The translations under genes were made by a program, and so were the position numbers. Below are positions 42,365 through 50,859 of a DNA stretch of 64,000 bases, in pieces (positions within the stretch are counted from its first letter, which is position 1; each line of letters opens with the position of its first letter). The notes under the pieces are model-generated. The model had not been told where the DNA came from. It did no database searches and saw only the letters and a list, made by a program, of their open reading frames with translations. Source of the stretch: Nocardioides marinus (GTDB lineage Bacteria > Pseudomonadota > Alphaproteobacteria > Rhodobacterales > Rhodobacteraceae); NCBI GenBank assembly GCA_019801415.1, contig JAHVJD010000004.1:372001-436000 (forward strand), read 5' to 3'.

Positions 42365-43561
42365 ATGAAGACGAGTAATGGCGCGCTCTGGCGCGAGCCA
42401 CGCGCGATGGCACTGTTGATGGCGGCCAGCCTAACGGTGATGGCCAATGCCACCATCAGCCCGGCGTTGACCGGCTTGGAACAGGAATTTGCAGCGCAGC
42501 CCGGGGCGGCGGTCCTGGTACGGCTGCTGGTCACCGCGCCCTCGCTGGCGGTGGTGCTGGTGGCACCGCTGGCGGGATGGCTGACGGATCGTGCGGGGCG
42601 ACGGCGGGTGCTTCTGGCCGGGGTCTGGCTGTTCGTGCTCTTCGGTACTGCGGGGGCCTATCTGCCCGGGTTGCAGATGGTTCTGGTCAGCCGCTTTGGC
42701 CTCGGGATTGCGGTCGCGCTGATCATGACGGCGCAAACGGCACTGATTGGCGACTATTTCACCGGCCCGCGGCGCCAGGCGCTGACCGGCCTGCAAATCT
42801 CGGCGCGCAATTTCGGCGGGCTGCTGTTCATCGGCCTGGCGGGCCTGGCTGCCGCGGTCTCGCCCCGCCTGCCGTTCCTGATCTACGCTCTGGCCCTGGT
42901 CTGCCTTTACACCGTCTGGCGCCACGCGCCGGAGCCCGCGCGCAACCGGGCCGAGGGGGACAGGCCCCAAGCAGACGCGGCGCACCCGGCCTGGCTGGCG
43001 CTGGTGCTGGCGGTGTCGGCGCTTCAGATGCTGACCAATGGCCTGTTTTTCCTGATGCCGACACAGTTGCCGTTCTTCTTTCAGGCACAGGGCTTCGACA
43101 GTGCGGCGATGACGGGTGCCGGGTTGGGGCTGCTGTCGCTCTGTGGTGGCATTGCGGCGCTGTTCTACGCCCGGCTGAAAACGGCGCTGCCGCAGGCGCT
43201 GATCTTTGCCATCGGCTACGGCGCGCTGGCGGTGGGCTTCTGGTGTCTGGCGCAGCAGGGCAGCGCGGCGCTGTCTCTGGCCGGCGCAATGGCGGTGGGC
43301 GTTGGCTATGCCACCGTCTCGCCCGGCTTTGTCGCCATCGCGCTGGAGCTCGCCCCCGCCAGCCGCCGCGGCACGGCGGGGGCGATCCTCACCGCCTCGG
43401 TGTTCAGCGGCCAGTTCCTGTCGCCGCTCGTCAGTACGCCTGCCATCAGCCAGTGGGGCTATGGCGGCACTTTTGCCGGGGTGGCGGGGGGTGTTGCCCT
43501 GCTGTCGGTGGGGGCCGGAGTGGCGGCGCTGCGCCAGCACCGCCGTCGCGCTGCCGCCTGA
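42365..43561 (+). CDS. MFS efflux transporter
   Basis: Major facilitator of 398 residues with about twelve hydrophobic segments. Motif A is GWLTDRAGRRRVLLAGVW between helices 2 and 3, with a typical helix 4-5 (GLGIAVALIMTAQTALIGDY). The second half shows GAGLGLLSLCGGIAALFYAR. Such Bcr/EmrD-like or sugar-exporter-type proteins expel small molecules. It is 70 bp from the divergent MerR gene and ends at a bidirectional terminator. Substrate unknown. Confidence 0.88.
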   Translation: MKTSNGALWREPRAMALLMAASLTVMANATISPALTGLEQEFAAQPGAAVLVRLLVTAPSLAVVLVAPLAGWLTDRAGRRRVLLAGVWLFVLFGTAGAYLPGLQMVLVSRFGLGIAVALIMTAQTALIGDYFTGPRRQALTGLQISARNFGGLLFIGLAGLAAAVSPRLPFLIYALALVCLYTVWRHAPEPARNRAEGDRPQADAAHPAWLALVLAVSALQMLTNGLFFLMPTQLPFFFQAQGFDSAAMTGAGLGLLSLCGGIAALFYARLKTALPQALIFAIGYGALAVGFWCLAQQGSAALSLAGAMAVGVGYATVSPGFVAIALELAPASRRGTAGAILTASVFSGQFLSPLVSTPAISQWGYGGTFAGVAGGVALLSVGAGVAALRQHRRRAAA

Positions 43562-43580
43562 CGTGCGGCGCGCAAAGAAA

Positions 43581-43603
43581 AAGCCCCGCAGGCTGCGGGG
43601 CTT
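43581..43603. terminator. Bidirectional terminator between MFS and prs
   Basis: A perfect 10-bp stem (AAGCCCCGCA at 43581-43590 with TGCGGGGCTT at 43594-43603), loop GGC, preceded by AAAGAAA and followed by TTACAATCTTT. It can end both the MFS gene and the convergent prs. Confidence 0.85.
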
Positions 43604-43629
43604 TACAATCTTTGGCAAGGCGGGCTGTC

Positions 43630-44652
43630 TTAGCCGCCGTTGCTGTAGAGGCTCTCGTAGATCGGCACCAGCGTCTTGTCCTCGAACAGCGACGACACCG
43701 AGGTGCCGTGCCAGATGTTCAGGATCGCCTGGGTGAACAGCGGCGCGGTCGGCAGGATGCGGATGTTGGGCGCGGCGGCCACCGCCTCGGTCGGCTGGAT
43801 CGAGTCGGTCAGCACCAGCGATTTCATCACCGAGTTGGTCACGCGCTCCACCGCCGGGCCGCTCATCACGCCGTGGGTGATATAGGCATGCACTTCCTTG
43901 GCGCCGTTGTCGAGCAGCACCTGCGCCGCCTTGCACAGCGTGCCGGCGGTGTCGCACATGTCGTCGACGATCAGGCAGATCTTGTCGGTCACATCGCCGA
44001 TCACGGTCATCTCGGCCACTTCACCGGGCTTCTCGCGGCGCTTGTCGACGATCGACAGCGGCGCGTTGATGCGCTTGGCCAGTTCGCGTGCGCGGGCCAC
44101 GCCGCCCACGTCGGGGCTGACGACCATCAGGTCTTCCATCTGGTCCTTGAACTGCGCCTTCACGTCCAGCGCGAAGATCGGGCTGGCATAGAGGTTGTCC
44201 ACCGGGATGTCGAAGAAGCCCTGGATCTGCGCCGCGTGCAGGTCCATGGTCAGCACCCGCTCGATACCCGCACCGGTCAGCATGTTGGCCACCAGCTTGG
44301 CCGAGATCGGGGTGCGTGCCTTGGTGCGGCGGTCCTGGCGGGCATAGCCGAAGTAGGGGATCACGGCGGTGATCCGCTGAGCCGAGGAGCGGCGCAGCGC
44401 ATCGGAGATGATCAGCAGTTCCATCAGGTTGTCATTCGCCGGGTTCGAGGTCGGCTGAATGATGAACATGTCCTCGCCGCGGACGTTTTCATAGACTTCG
44501 ACGAAGATCTCGCCGTCATTGAAGCGCTCCACGCGCGCATCGACCAGACCCTGGTCAACGCCACGGTGCATGCTCATCCGGCGGGTGATGGCTTGGGCAA
44601 GAGGAAGATTGGCGTTCCCAGCAATCAGCTTGGGTTCGTTCAAGGTCGGCAT
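43630..44652 (-). CDS. prs: Ribose-phosphate pyrophosphokinase
   Basis: Makes PRPP from ribose-5-phosphate and ATP, feeding purine, pyrimidine, NAD, His and Trp synthesis. The 340 residues are slightly longer than E. coli Prs (about 315). Motifs are [40 protein letters not shown] and the PRPP-binding [13 protein letters not shown]. Divergent from an HCCA isomerase gene. purEK lies 17 kb away on the same strand. Confidence 0.97.
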   Translation of the reverse strand: MPTLNEPKLIAGNANLPLAQAITRRMSMHRGVDQGLVDARVERFNDGEIFVEVYENVRGEDMFIIQPTSNPANDNLMELLIISDALRRSSAQRITAVIPYFGYARQDRRTKARTPISAKLVANMLTGAGIERVLTMDLHAAQIQGFFDIPVDNLYASPIFALDVKAQFKDQMEDLMVVSPDVGGVARARELAKRINAPLSIVDKRREKPGEVAEMTVIGDVTDKICLIVDDMCDTAGTLCKAAQVLLDNGAKEVHAYITHGVMSGPAVERVTNSVMKSLVLTDSIQPTEAVAAAPNIRILPTAPLFTQAILNIWHGTSVSSLFEDKTLVPIYESLYSNGG

Positions 44653-44759
44653 TGGCTGTGATCCCCAGGCAGCAATGGCAATGTGTCAGATTCGTGATAT
44701 TGAACCCCGCTTATCATGCACTTACCGTCGCGCAAAGTTATTAGCGGGAGAAACAACCA

Positions 44760-45362
44760 ATGGCAGCCGTGGATTTCTACTTCTCAACCCTGTCGCCCTT
44801 TACCTATCTGGCCGGCAGGCGCCCCTGGGAGATCGCCGCGCGCCACGGGGTGACGCTCAACCTCAAGCCCCTGGACATCATCGCGCTGTTTCCCCGCACC
44901 GGCGGCACACCGCCCGCGCAGCGCCATCCGGCGCGGCAGGAATACCGGCTGATCGAAATGCAGCGCCAGGCGGCGGCGCTGGGGATGCCGATCAATCTGA
45001 AACCGGCCCATTGGCCCACCAATGCCGCACCGTCTTCCTATGCGATCATCGCCGCGCAGGCGGCCGGGGGCGGCGATCTGGCGCAGCTGGTGACCTCGAT
45101 CCTCGGCGCCTGCTGGGCCGAGGAGAAGGACATCGCCGATGACGCGGTGATCCGCGCTTGTCTCGATGGCGCCGGCTTTGACCCCGCGCTGGCGGACAGC
45201 GGCCTCCTGGCCGGCGCGGAAACCTATGCGCAGAACCTCGAGGATGCCGTCACCGCGGGTGTCTTCGGCGCGCCCTTCTGGGTGACGGCGGACGGGGCCC
45301 GTTTCTGGGGCCAGGACCGGCTGGCGGATCTGGACGCGCATCTGGCCGGGGGTCAGGCGTGA
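44760..45362 (+). CDS. 2-hydroxychromene-2-carboxylate isomerase-like (kappa GST/DsbA fold)
   Basis: Protein of 200 residues in the DsbA-like kappa-GST family: N-terminal VDFYFSTLSPFTYLAGRRPW holds the family Ser, then KPLDIIALFPRTGG and the C-terminal GVFGAPFWVTADGARFWGQD before DRLADL. The named enzyme acts in naphthalene breakdown, but stand-alone copies in marine alphaproteobacteria have unknown substrates and may use glutathione. It is overlapped by a GTG-started alpha/beta hydrolase gene, so the two may act in sequence. Confidence 0.8.
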   Translation: MAAVDFYFSTLSPFTYLAGRRPWEIAARHGVTLNLKPLDIIALFPRTGGTPPAQRHPARQEYRLIEMQRQAAALGMPINLKPAHWPTNAAPSSYAIIAAQAAGGGDLAQLVTSILGACWAEEKDIADDAVIRACLDGAGFDPALADSGLLAGAETYAQNLEDAVTAGVFGAPFWVTADGARFWGQDRLADLDAHLAGGQA

Positions 45363-46312
45363 CGGAGCTGCCGCAGGGGATCTTCGCGCGCAGCTTCGGG
45401 GAGGGGCCGCGGCCGCTCCTGGCGGTGCATTGTTCGCTCGCCCATTCCGGCGCCTGGCGCGGTCTGGCGGCGGCGATGGAGCGCGAGGTCACGCTGACCG
45501 GCTTTGACATGCTCAACCACGGGCGCAGCCCGGACTGGGACGGGCAGGGCAACTACCAGATGCTGAACACCGAGGCCGGTCTGGCGCTGCTGCAGGAGAT
45601 GGCCGCAAGCGAGGGTGGGCAAGACACCCCGGTGGACGTGATCGGCCATTCCTTCGGGGCCACGGTGGCGCTGCGCATGGCGATGGCGCGGCCCGACCTG
45701 GTGCGCAGCCTAACCCTGATCGAGCCGGTGCTGTTCGCGGTGGCGCGCAGCGACGATCCGGGCCTGCTGGCCGCCATCGAGGCCGAGAGCCGGCCGTTCG
45801 ACCAGGCCTATGCAGCCGGTGATCTGGAGCGCGCAACGCGGCTGTTCAACCGCCTGTGGGGGCCGGGCCACCCGAAGTGGCCGGACCTGCCCGAGAGCTC
45901 GCGGGCGGCGATGATGCGGGCAATGCCGGTGATCCCGGCCAGCCACGCGACCCTCTACGACGACGAGAACGGCACCCTTGCGCCGGGCGCGCTGGACGGG
46001 GTGGCGATGCCGGTTCAGCTGATCTACGGCAGCAAGAGCCCGGCGGTGATGGCGGTGATTGCCCGCGGGCTCAGCCGACGCCTGCCGCAGGCGCTCTGCG
46101 TGGCGATGCCGGGCGCCGGGCACATGCTGCCGGTGACGCATCCGCAGCAGACCGCGGCCCTGTTGCGCCGGTTCTGGAACGGTCGACCGGAGGCCGCGCG
46201 CGCGCCTGGGGTACAGACGCCCGAGGCAACCGCGGCCGCAGAGGGCACGGGCGGGACGGCAGGCGGGACCACGGCCGAGAACAGGGCCGAGGAGGACAGC
46301 CGCCAAGACTGA
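45359..46312 (+). CDS. Alpha/beta hydrolase
   Basis: Protein of 317 residues. The alpha/beta hydrolase core shows a LAVHCSLAHSGAWR oxyanion segment, DVIGHSFGATVALRMAMARP with the nucleophile Ser in GHSFG, and a late GAGHMLPVTHPQQTA with the catalytic His. After residue 280 there is a low-complexity Ala/Thr/Gly/Glu-rich tail, unusual for the fold. GTG start overlaps the upstream isomerase gene. Substrate unknown; it might hydrolyse a product of the neighbour. Confidence 0.85.
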   Translation: MTELPQGIFARSFGEGPRPLLAVHCSLAHSGAWRGLAAAMEREVTLTGFDMLNHGRSPDWDGQGNYQMLNTEAGLALLQEMAASEGGQDTPVDVIGHSFGATVALRMAMARPDLVRSLTLIEPVLFAVARSDDPGLLAAIEAESRPFDQAYAAGDLERATRLFNRLWGPGHPKWPDLPESSRAAMMRAMPVIPASHATLYDDENGTLAPGALDGVAMPVQLIYGSKSPAVMAVIARGLSRRLPQALCVAMPGAGHMLPVTHPQQTAALLRRFWNGRPEAARAPGVQTPEATAAAEGTGGTAGGTTAENRAEEDSRQD

Positions 46313-46331
46313 GATGCAGGGTGGTCAGGTT

Positions 46332-46377
46332 CAGGCGGCGTGTCCGCCTGCACCGGGGGCGGTTGCGCCTTCCGGTG
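46332..46377. terminator. Two hairpins between convergent hydrolase and threonine aldolase genes
   Basis: CAGGCGG-CGTGT-CCGCCTG at 46332-46350 is followed at once by CACCGG...CCGGTG at 46351-46377 with TTTG after it. Either could terminate the plus-strand pair; T runs are short, so support is moderate. Confidence 0.5.
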
Positions 46378-46383
46378 TTTGAC

Positions 46384-47418
46384 CTACAGCAGCGCCAGCA
46401 ACGCGTCGATCTGCGCATCCGGCACCGACCAGTCGCAGACGAACCGCGCGGTCACCAACTCGTCCTCCGGGCCGTCCATGCCGCCGTCCCACAGGTGATA
46501 GGCGGCACCGGCGTCGAACAGGCGCCGGTGGGTGGCGCGGGGCAGGGCGGCAAAGATCATGTTGGCCTGCACCTTGTGGCTGAATTCGGCCCCCGCCGCG
46601 GCCAGACCCCTGGCCAGCCGCGCGGCCTTGGCATTGGCGGCGCGGGCGTTCTCGAGCCACAGATCATCACTCAGATAGGCCAGCATCTGCGCCGACAGGT
46701 AGCGGTGCTTGGAGAACAGATGCGCGCCGCGCTTGCGGCGGTACTCGAACTCCTCGGCGCGGGCGGGGTCGAACAGCACCACCGCCTCGACGCCCAGGCA
46801 GCCGTTCTTGGTGCCGCCAAAGGACAGCGCCTCAACCCCTGCCTTCCAGGTCATCTCGGCGGGCGTGCAGCCCAAGGACACCAGTGCATTGGCAAAGCGC
46901 GCGCCGTCCATATGCACCGGCAGGCCATAGTCCCGCGCCACCGCGCCCAGCTCGTTCAGCTCCGCGACCGAGTAGACCGTGCCGAACTCCGTCACCTGCG
47001 ACAGCGACACCGGCCCGCGCTTGGGGCCGTGCACGCCGCGGTTCTCCTCGCCCTCCAGGGCGCGGCGCAGATCCTGCGCGGTCATCTTGTGGGCATCGCA
47101 GACCGTGGTCAGCTTGGCACCGCCGCTGAAGAACTCCGGCCCGTTGCATTCATCCACGTTGATATGCGCCTGCCGGGTGCAAAACATCGTCTGCCACGGC
47201 TGGCACAGCGCCGACAGCGCCAGCACATTGGCGGCGGTGCCGGTGGCCACCAGGTAGACCGCCGCCTCGGGGGCCTCGAAGATCTCGCGGATGCGGGCGG
47301 TGACCTGTTCCATCTGCGGATCAGCGCCATAGCCCATGGCATAGCCCTGGTTGGCCGCGGCCAGCGCATCCAGGATCTGCTGCGGCACCGGGCCGGAATT
47401 GTCAGAGGCGAAATGCAT
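46384..47418 (-). CDS. ltaE: Low-specificity L-threonine aldolase
   Basis: PLP enzyme splitting threonine into glycine and acetaldehyde. The 344 residues fit. It begins MHFASDNSGPVPQQILDALA, has VYLVATGTAANVLALSAL, the PLP Lys in SFGGTKNGCLGVEA near residue 200 and HMDGARFANALVSLG before it. These are all family signatures. The downstream gap is short to the terminator hairpins; the yci/YcgN-type and ribF genes lie upstream on the same strand. Confidence 0.92.
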   Translation of the reverse strand: MHFASDNSGPVPQQILDALAAANQGYAMGYGADPQMEQVTARIREIFEAPEAAVYLVATGTAANVLALSALCQPWQTMFCTRQAHINVDECNGPEFFSGGAKLTTVCDAHKMTAQDLRRALEGEENRGVHGPKRGPVSLSQVTEFGTVYSVAELNELGAVARDYGLPVHMDGARFANALVSLGCTPAEMTWKAGVEALSFGGTKNGCLGVEAVVLFDPARAEEFEYRRKRGAHLFSKHRYLSAQMLAYLSDDLWLENARAANAKAARLARGLAAAGAEFSHKVQANMIFAALPRATHRRLFDAGAAYHLWDGGMDGPEDELVTARFVCDWSVPDAQIDALLALL

Positions 47419-47454
47419 GGCAGAAGCTCCTTGGGAAATCTGGAAAACAAGAAC

Positions 47455-47934
47455 TCAGGTGGGTTCCTCGATGATGTGGTCTTCCCACTCATCTTCGGGT
47501 GTTTCGAACTCCGACACCGTCCAGCCGCGCACCGAGACACCGGCCGCGTGCACGCTCTCCGGCGTGCCGGTCAGCAAGGGATGCCACTCGGGCAGCGGCT
47601 TGCCCTGCCACAGCAGCCGGTAGGCGCAGGTCTCGGGCATCCAGTAGGCGTGGGTGTCGAGGTTGTCGGGTTTCAGCACGATGCATTCCGGCACGAACTG
47701 ATGGCGGATCGGATACTGCGAGCAGCGGCAGGTGGCATCATCCAGCAGGCGGCAGGCGACCCGGGTCAGCGCCACTTCACCGGTCTCCTCGTCCTCCAGC
47801 TTGTTGAGGCAGCATTTGCCGCAGCCGTCACACAGCGCTTCCCATTCCTTCTGGTTCAGCTCGCTCAGCGGCTTCTTTTCCCAGAACCGCGCCGCCAGAC
47901 CCGCGCGGTCGATCACGTCCTTGCCCCGTTTCAT
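47455..47934 (-). CDS. YcgN-family cysteine cluster protein (UPF0260)
   Basis: Protein of 159 residues with a cysteine cluster: WEALCDGCGKCCLNKLEDEE, then CRLLDDATCRCSQYPIRHQF and PETCAYRLLWQGKPLPEWHP. This pattern defines the UPF0260/YcgN family, of unknown biochemical role, and likely binds a metal. The ATG at 47934 overlaps the ribF stop as ATGA, so translation is coupled; an upstream in-frame ATG lies inside ribF. Confidence 0.9.
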   Translation of the reverse strand: MKRGKDVIDRAGLAARFWEKKPLSELNQKEWEALCDGCGKCCLNKLEDEETGEVALTRVACRLLDDATCRCSQYPIRHQFVPECIVLKPDNLDTHAYWMPETCAYRLLWQGKPLPEWHPLLTGTPESVHAAGVSVRGWTVSEFETPEDEWEDHIIEEPT

Positions 47935-48863
47935 AACGCGGCCAGAATGTCGCGGGCGCGGGCGCAATCGGCATCCATCTGCGCGATCAGCGCGTCCAGC
48001 CCGTCGAATTTCAGCTCGGGCCGCAGGAACTCCACCAGCCCCACCGACAGCGTCGCGCCATAAAGGTCGCCCGAGAAATCAAACAGGTAGGTCTCGATAT
48101 TGGGCACCACGCCGCCGAACATCGGCCGCACCCCGATCGAGGCCGCGCCGTGGTAGCTGCCCTTGTGCGGCCCGTCCAGTACATCGACCAGCACCGCGTA
48201 GACCCCAAAGCGCGGCTGGTGCAGCCCGTCGATCGACATGTTGGCGGTGGGAAAGCCCAGCTCGCGGCCGCGCTGCTCGCCGCCGATCACCACGCCCTCG
48301 ATGCGGTGCCAGTGGCCCAGCATCTCCTTGGCGTCGGCCGGGCGGCCTTCGGTCAGCGCGTTGCGGATCGCGGTGGAGGACACCGCATGTTCGGAATATT
48401 CCATCAGCGGCGCGATGGTGACACCAAAGCCATATTGCGCGCCGAAGCGTTTCAGATCCTCGGCATTGCCCGCGCGCGCCTTGCCAAAGCAGAAGTCGGC
48501 CCCGACCACCACATGCCGCAGCCCCAGCCCCTTGGCGATCACGTCGCGGGCGAATTCCTCGGGCGTCAGGCTGGACAGGGCGGTGTTGAAGTTCAGCTCA
48601 TAGAGCCGCGCCACGCCCAGCTTCTCCAGCCGGTGCGCCCGCGCATCGGCGCGCATCAGCCGGAACGGCGGGCTGTCGGGCGCGAAATACTCGCGCGGGT
48701 GGGGCTCGAAGGTCATCACGCCGAGCGGCGCATCGGGGGCGGCCTTGCGGGCCAGCTCGATCACCGACTGATGGCCCAGGTGCACGCCGTCGAAATTGCC
48801 GATGGCGACGGTGGCGCCCCGGTCCTGGTCTTCGACGAACTGATAATCTCTGACGATACGCAT
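47931..48863 (-). CDS. ribF: Bifunctional riboflavin kinase/FAD synthetase
   Basis: Makes FMN and then FAD from riboflavin. The 310 residues match. The N-terminal nucleotidyltransferase region has VAIGNFDGVHLGHQSVIELA and VGADFCFGKARAGN; the C-terminal riboflavin kinase domain starts near 190 with RGRELGFPTANMSID and later FGVYAVLVDV with NIETYLFDFSGDLYG. Overlaps the YcgN-family gene. No flavin riboswitch was seen upstream in the 119 bp shown. Confidence 0.96.
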   Translation of the reverse strand: MRIVRDYQFVEDQDRGATVAIGNFDGVHLGHQSVIELARKAAPDAPLGVMTFEPHPREYFAPDSPPFRLMRADARAHRLEKLGVARLYELNFNTALSSLTPEEFARDVIAKGLGLRHVVVGADFCFGKARAGNAEDLKRFGAQYGFGVTIAPLMEYSEHAVSSTAIRNALTEGRPADAKEMLGHWHRIEGVVIGGEQRGRELGFPTANMSIDGLHQPRFGVYAVLVDVLDGPHKGSYHGAASIGVRPMFGGVVPNIETYLFDFSGDLYGATLSVGLVEFLRPELKFDGLDALIAQMDADCARARDILAAL

Positions 48864-48982
48864 GGCGCATGCCTATCCGCAGCCGCCCGCCGGTTCAAGC
48901 GGCCAGTGGCAGGGGAGATTGGGAGCACAGGTGCTCCCGCCCGGAATTAAGCCGTAGGCGCCGGGTGACCTTAAAAGCACCC

Positions 48983-49834
48983 TCAGAGTGATACTGGGCC
49001 TGCCGACCAACCTAAGTGCACGGTGACTGGTTTGGGCTTCGGGATTTGAAGGCAGCCGGGCGAGAAACGGTTTTCTTTCGGCAAAACGCTCACATTCAAC
49101 TTTTCTCCCACGAACAGATTGTAGGCAATTCCATCTCCGAAAACCGCCCAGTGCGCAGTTGCGCCAGAATCTTCTGCTTTTGCGCTAGAGAAAAGGAAAG
49201 AGTGCCGTGACTTGTTCTTGCCTTTTCGCAACTCTTGTCCTTCCGGCAAATGGTCAAAGAGGTCGGAGGGCCGCCCGCCGTTGAACAATTGTTCGTTGGA
49301 AAAGCAAATTACGCCGATCCTAGCATGGGATGGGAGAATTAGACCTGTTTTTTTCCAGTGTAGAGCCAACGCCAATTTTGCGCCGTATAGGAGGAGCGCT
49401 TGGGAAACAATAGGTCCTTGAAGGTTCATTGCTCCACCCCCCTCCATCACCGACGTAGCATTCTTGGCTTGGTATCTGTAAGGAGAGAGTTCCCCGCGAA
49501 CTTCAGGGTGGGATTTAAAAAGGTGCTCCAGCCGCTTGGCGAAATGCTCTGCGGCGTAATCACTTTCCTCGTTAAACACTATGCCTCCCAAGGCGGATAC
49601 AATATCTTCAAACCATTTTGATCCTTGGTTGCATGCTTCACAACATGGAAACTCCATTCCACCAGGGCGGTCTTTGGGAAACATACCTTTGTTTGGCATA
49701 TGATCCCAGGTTGTGCTTGCGGATGCTCCTCCGCAGTAAATGCAAAATGGGTTATCCTTAAGGAATTTATTCTTATGCATGTTTCTTGCCATGGTAGAAA
49801 ACAATACGTAGCAATTGGAACAAGTCAAGAACAT
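48983..49834 (-). CDS. HNH-nuclease-like orphan protein
   Basis: Protein of up to 283 residues. CIYCGG at 31-36, WDHMP at 43-47 and CCEACNQ at 64-70 form a CxxC...DH...CxxCN array as in zinc-braced HNH domains. The rest matches nothing I recognise; it includes LFKSHPEVRGELSPYRYQAK and RIGVICFSNEQLFNGGRPSD. The start is uncertain: ATGs at 49834, 49792 and 49780 all lack a good SD. The region is visibly AT-richer than its surroundings, and no partner gene (transposase, methylase, toxin or immunity gene) is adjacent. Defence or mobile-cargo roles are possible, not shown. Confidence 0.6.
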   Translation of the reverse strand: MFLTCSNCYVLFSTMARNMHKNKFLKDNPFCIYCGGASASTTWDHMPNKGMFPKDRPGGMEFPCCEACNQGSKWFEDIVSALGGIVFNEESDYAAEHFAKRLEHLFKSHPEVRGELSPYRYQAKNATSVMEGGGAMNLQGPIVSQALLLYGAKLALALHWKKTGLILPSHARIGVICFSNEQLFNGGRPSDLFDHLPEGQELRKGKNKSRHSFLFSSAKAEDSGATAHWAVFGDGIAYNLFVGEKLNVSVLPKENRFSPGCLQIPKPKPVTVHLGWSAGPVSL

Positions 49835-50231
49835 TCGGGTGTTTAGTTACGTGTTGCGCACCCGGCGTACGCTGCCTTCACGCAATTCTCAGGCCGCTGT
49901 GCCAGACTGCGAGGCGATCGATCATTCGCCATGGCCCTGTGGCCATGACACCCGGCGCTGGGCGAACTGTGTGGCCGCCCGCGCATAATCAGGAGACCGG
50001 CCCCGATAAAAAGGGGGTCGTTCAGGATATCCTGTCCGAGCCTCCCCCGCGGGGGAGCGCCCATCCTCCGTCCGGCGGCGCCGCCACCCTTTGCGGGCAC
50101 GTGCTCCACGGCAGATACAAAAGAGACCAGAAAAACAAACCGCCAAGGCCAAACGGCCCCGGCGGCTGAACCTGCAGCAAAGCGCCGCTAAAGCGCCAGT
50201 CGCGGACGACAGAGCGCGGGCCCTGCCCGGT
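49835..50231. other. Gene-free region between HNH orphan and maoC
   Basis: A 397-bp stretch without a supportable gene; small open frames here have no homology. The maoC-side end holds the terminator at 50131-50165. No tRNA or repeat pair at an insertion boundary was recognised, though composition changes back to GC-rich around 49850. Confidence 0.5.
50131..50165 (-). terminator. Intrinsic terminator of maoC
   Basis: Arms CCGCCAAGGCC (50140-50150) and GGCCCCGGCGG (50155-50165) pair at 9 of 11 positions around an AAAC loop. On the minus strand the stem is followed by TTTGTTTTT. Confidence 0.75.
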
Positions 50232-50675
50232 TCAGTCGAACTTGCGCGACGGCGCCAGCACCATTGCCTCGCCCTCCAGCACCTTCTTGCCGTCGACGAT
50301 GCAGCGGCAGTCCAGCTTGACCCGGCGCTTGTCGATCACGATGTCGGTGACCTCGACCTCCGCCAGCACCATGTCGCCGGGGCGCACCGGTGCGAGGAAC
50401 CGCAGCGACTGGCTCATGTAGATGGTGCCATGGCCGGGCAGCTGCTCGCCGATCACCGCCGAGATCAGCCCGGCGGTCAGCATGCCATGGGCGATGCGGC
50501 CCTCGAAAATCGTGTCCTGGGCATAGGCGTCATCCAGATGCACCGGATTGCGGTCGGTGGAGACCTGGGCAAATTTCTCGATATCCTCATCGGTGATGGT
50601 TTTGCGCAGGTAGCGCACCATGCCCATCTCGATGTCCTCGATGCAGATGGTGCCGCGGGGCAGGTTGTCCAACAT
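50232..50675 (-). CDS. MaoC-family (R)-specific enoyl hydratase
   Basis: Hot-dog-fold hydratase of 147 residues. TDRNPVHLDDAYAQ with GRIAHGMLTAGLISAVIG is the hydratase 2 catalytic motif (Asp and His). The later SLRFLAPVRPGDMVLAEVEV strand is typical. It probably hydrates trans-2-enoyl-CoA to (R)-3-hydroxyacyl-CoA, a branch from beta-oxidation to PHA synthesis, as in PhaJ; no pha genes are near. Monocistronic with its own terminator. Confidence 0.88.
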   Translation of the reverse strand: MLDNLPRGTICIEDIEMGMVRYLRKTITDEDIEKFAQVSTDRNPVHLDDAYAQDTIFEGRIAHGMLTAGLISAVIGEQLPGHGTIYMSQSLRFLAPVRPGDMVLAEVEVTDIVIDKRRVKLDCRCIVDGKKVLEGEAMVLAPSRKFD

Positions 50676-50805
50676 CCGGTCCTCCGTCCGTGGTGCCCCG
50701 GTCCGGCTGCGGCCGTGGGCGTGCTGAAATATTTGCGCGCTAGATTGCCCGCTTGCGCAACTTTATTACTTTGCAACTGCAGAAAATCAAGGGGCTTCAG
50801 CACGA

Positions 50806-50830
50806 AAAACCCCGCCCTTCCGGGGCGGGG
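50806..50830 (-). terminator. Intrinsic terminator of the HAD gene
   Basis: CCCCGCCC (50810-50817) pairs with GGGCGGGG (50823-50830) around a 5-nt loop; on the minus strand the stem is followed by GTTTTTCG. It lies 30 bases past the HAD stop. Confidence 0.85.
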
Positions 50831-50859
50831 GTCTGCGATCCGCTATTGGGTGGGGGATT

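Noticed and set aside
49843..50231. Small open frames on both strands between the HNH gene and maoC
   Set aside because: No SD, no family resemblance, and they overlap each other and the maoC terminator.
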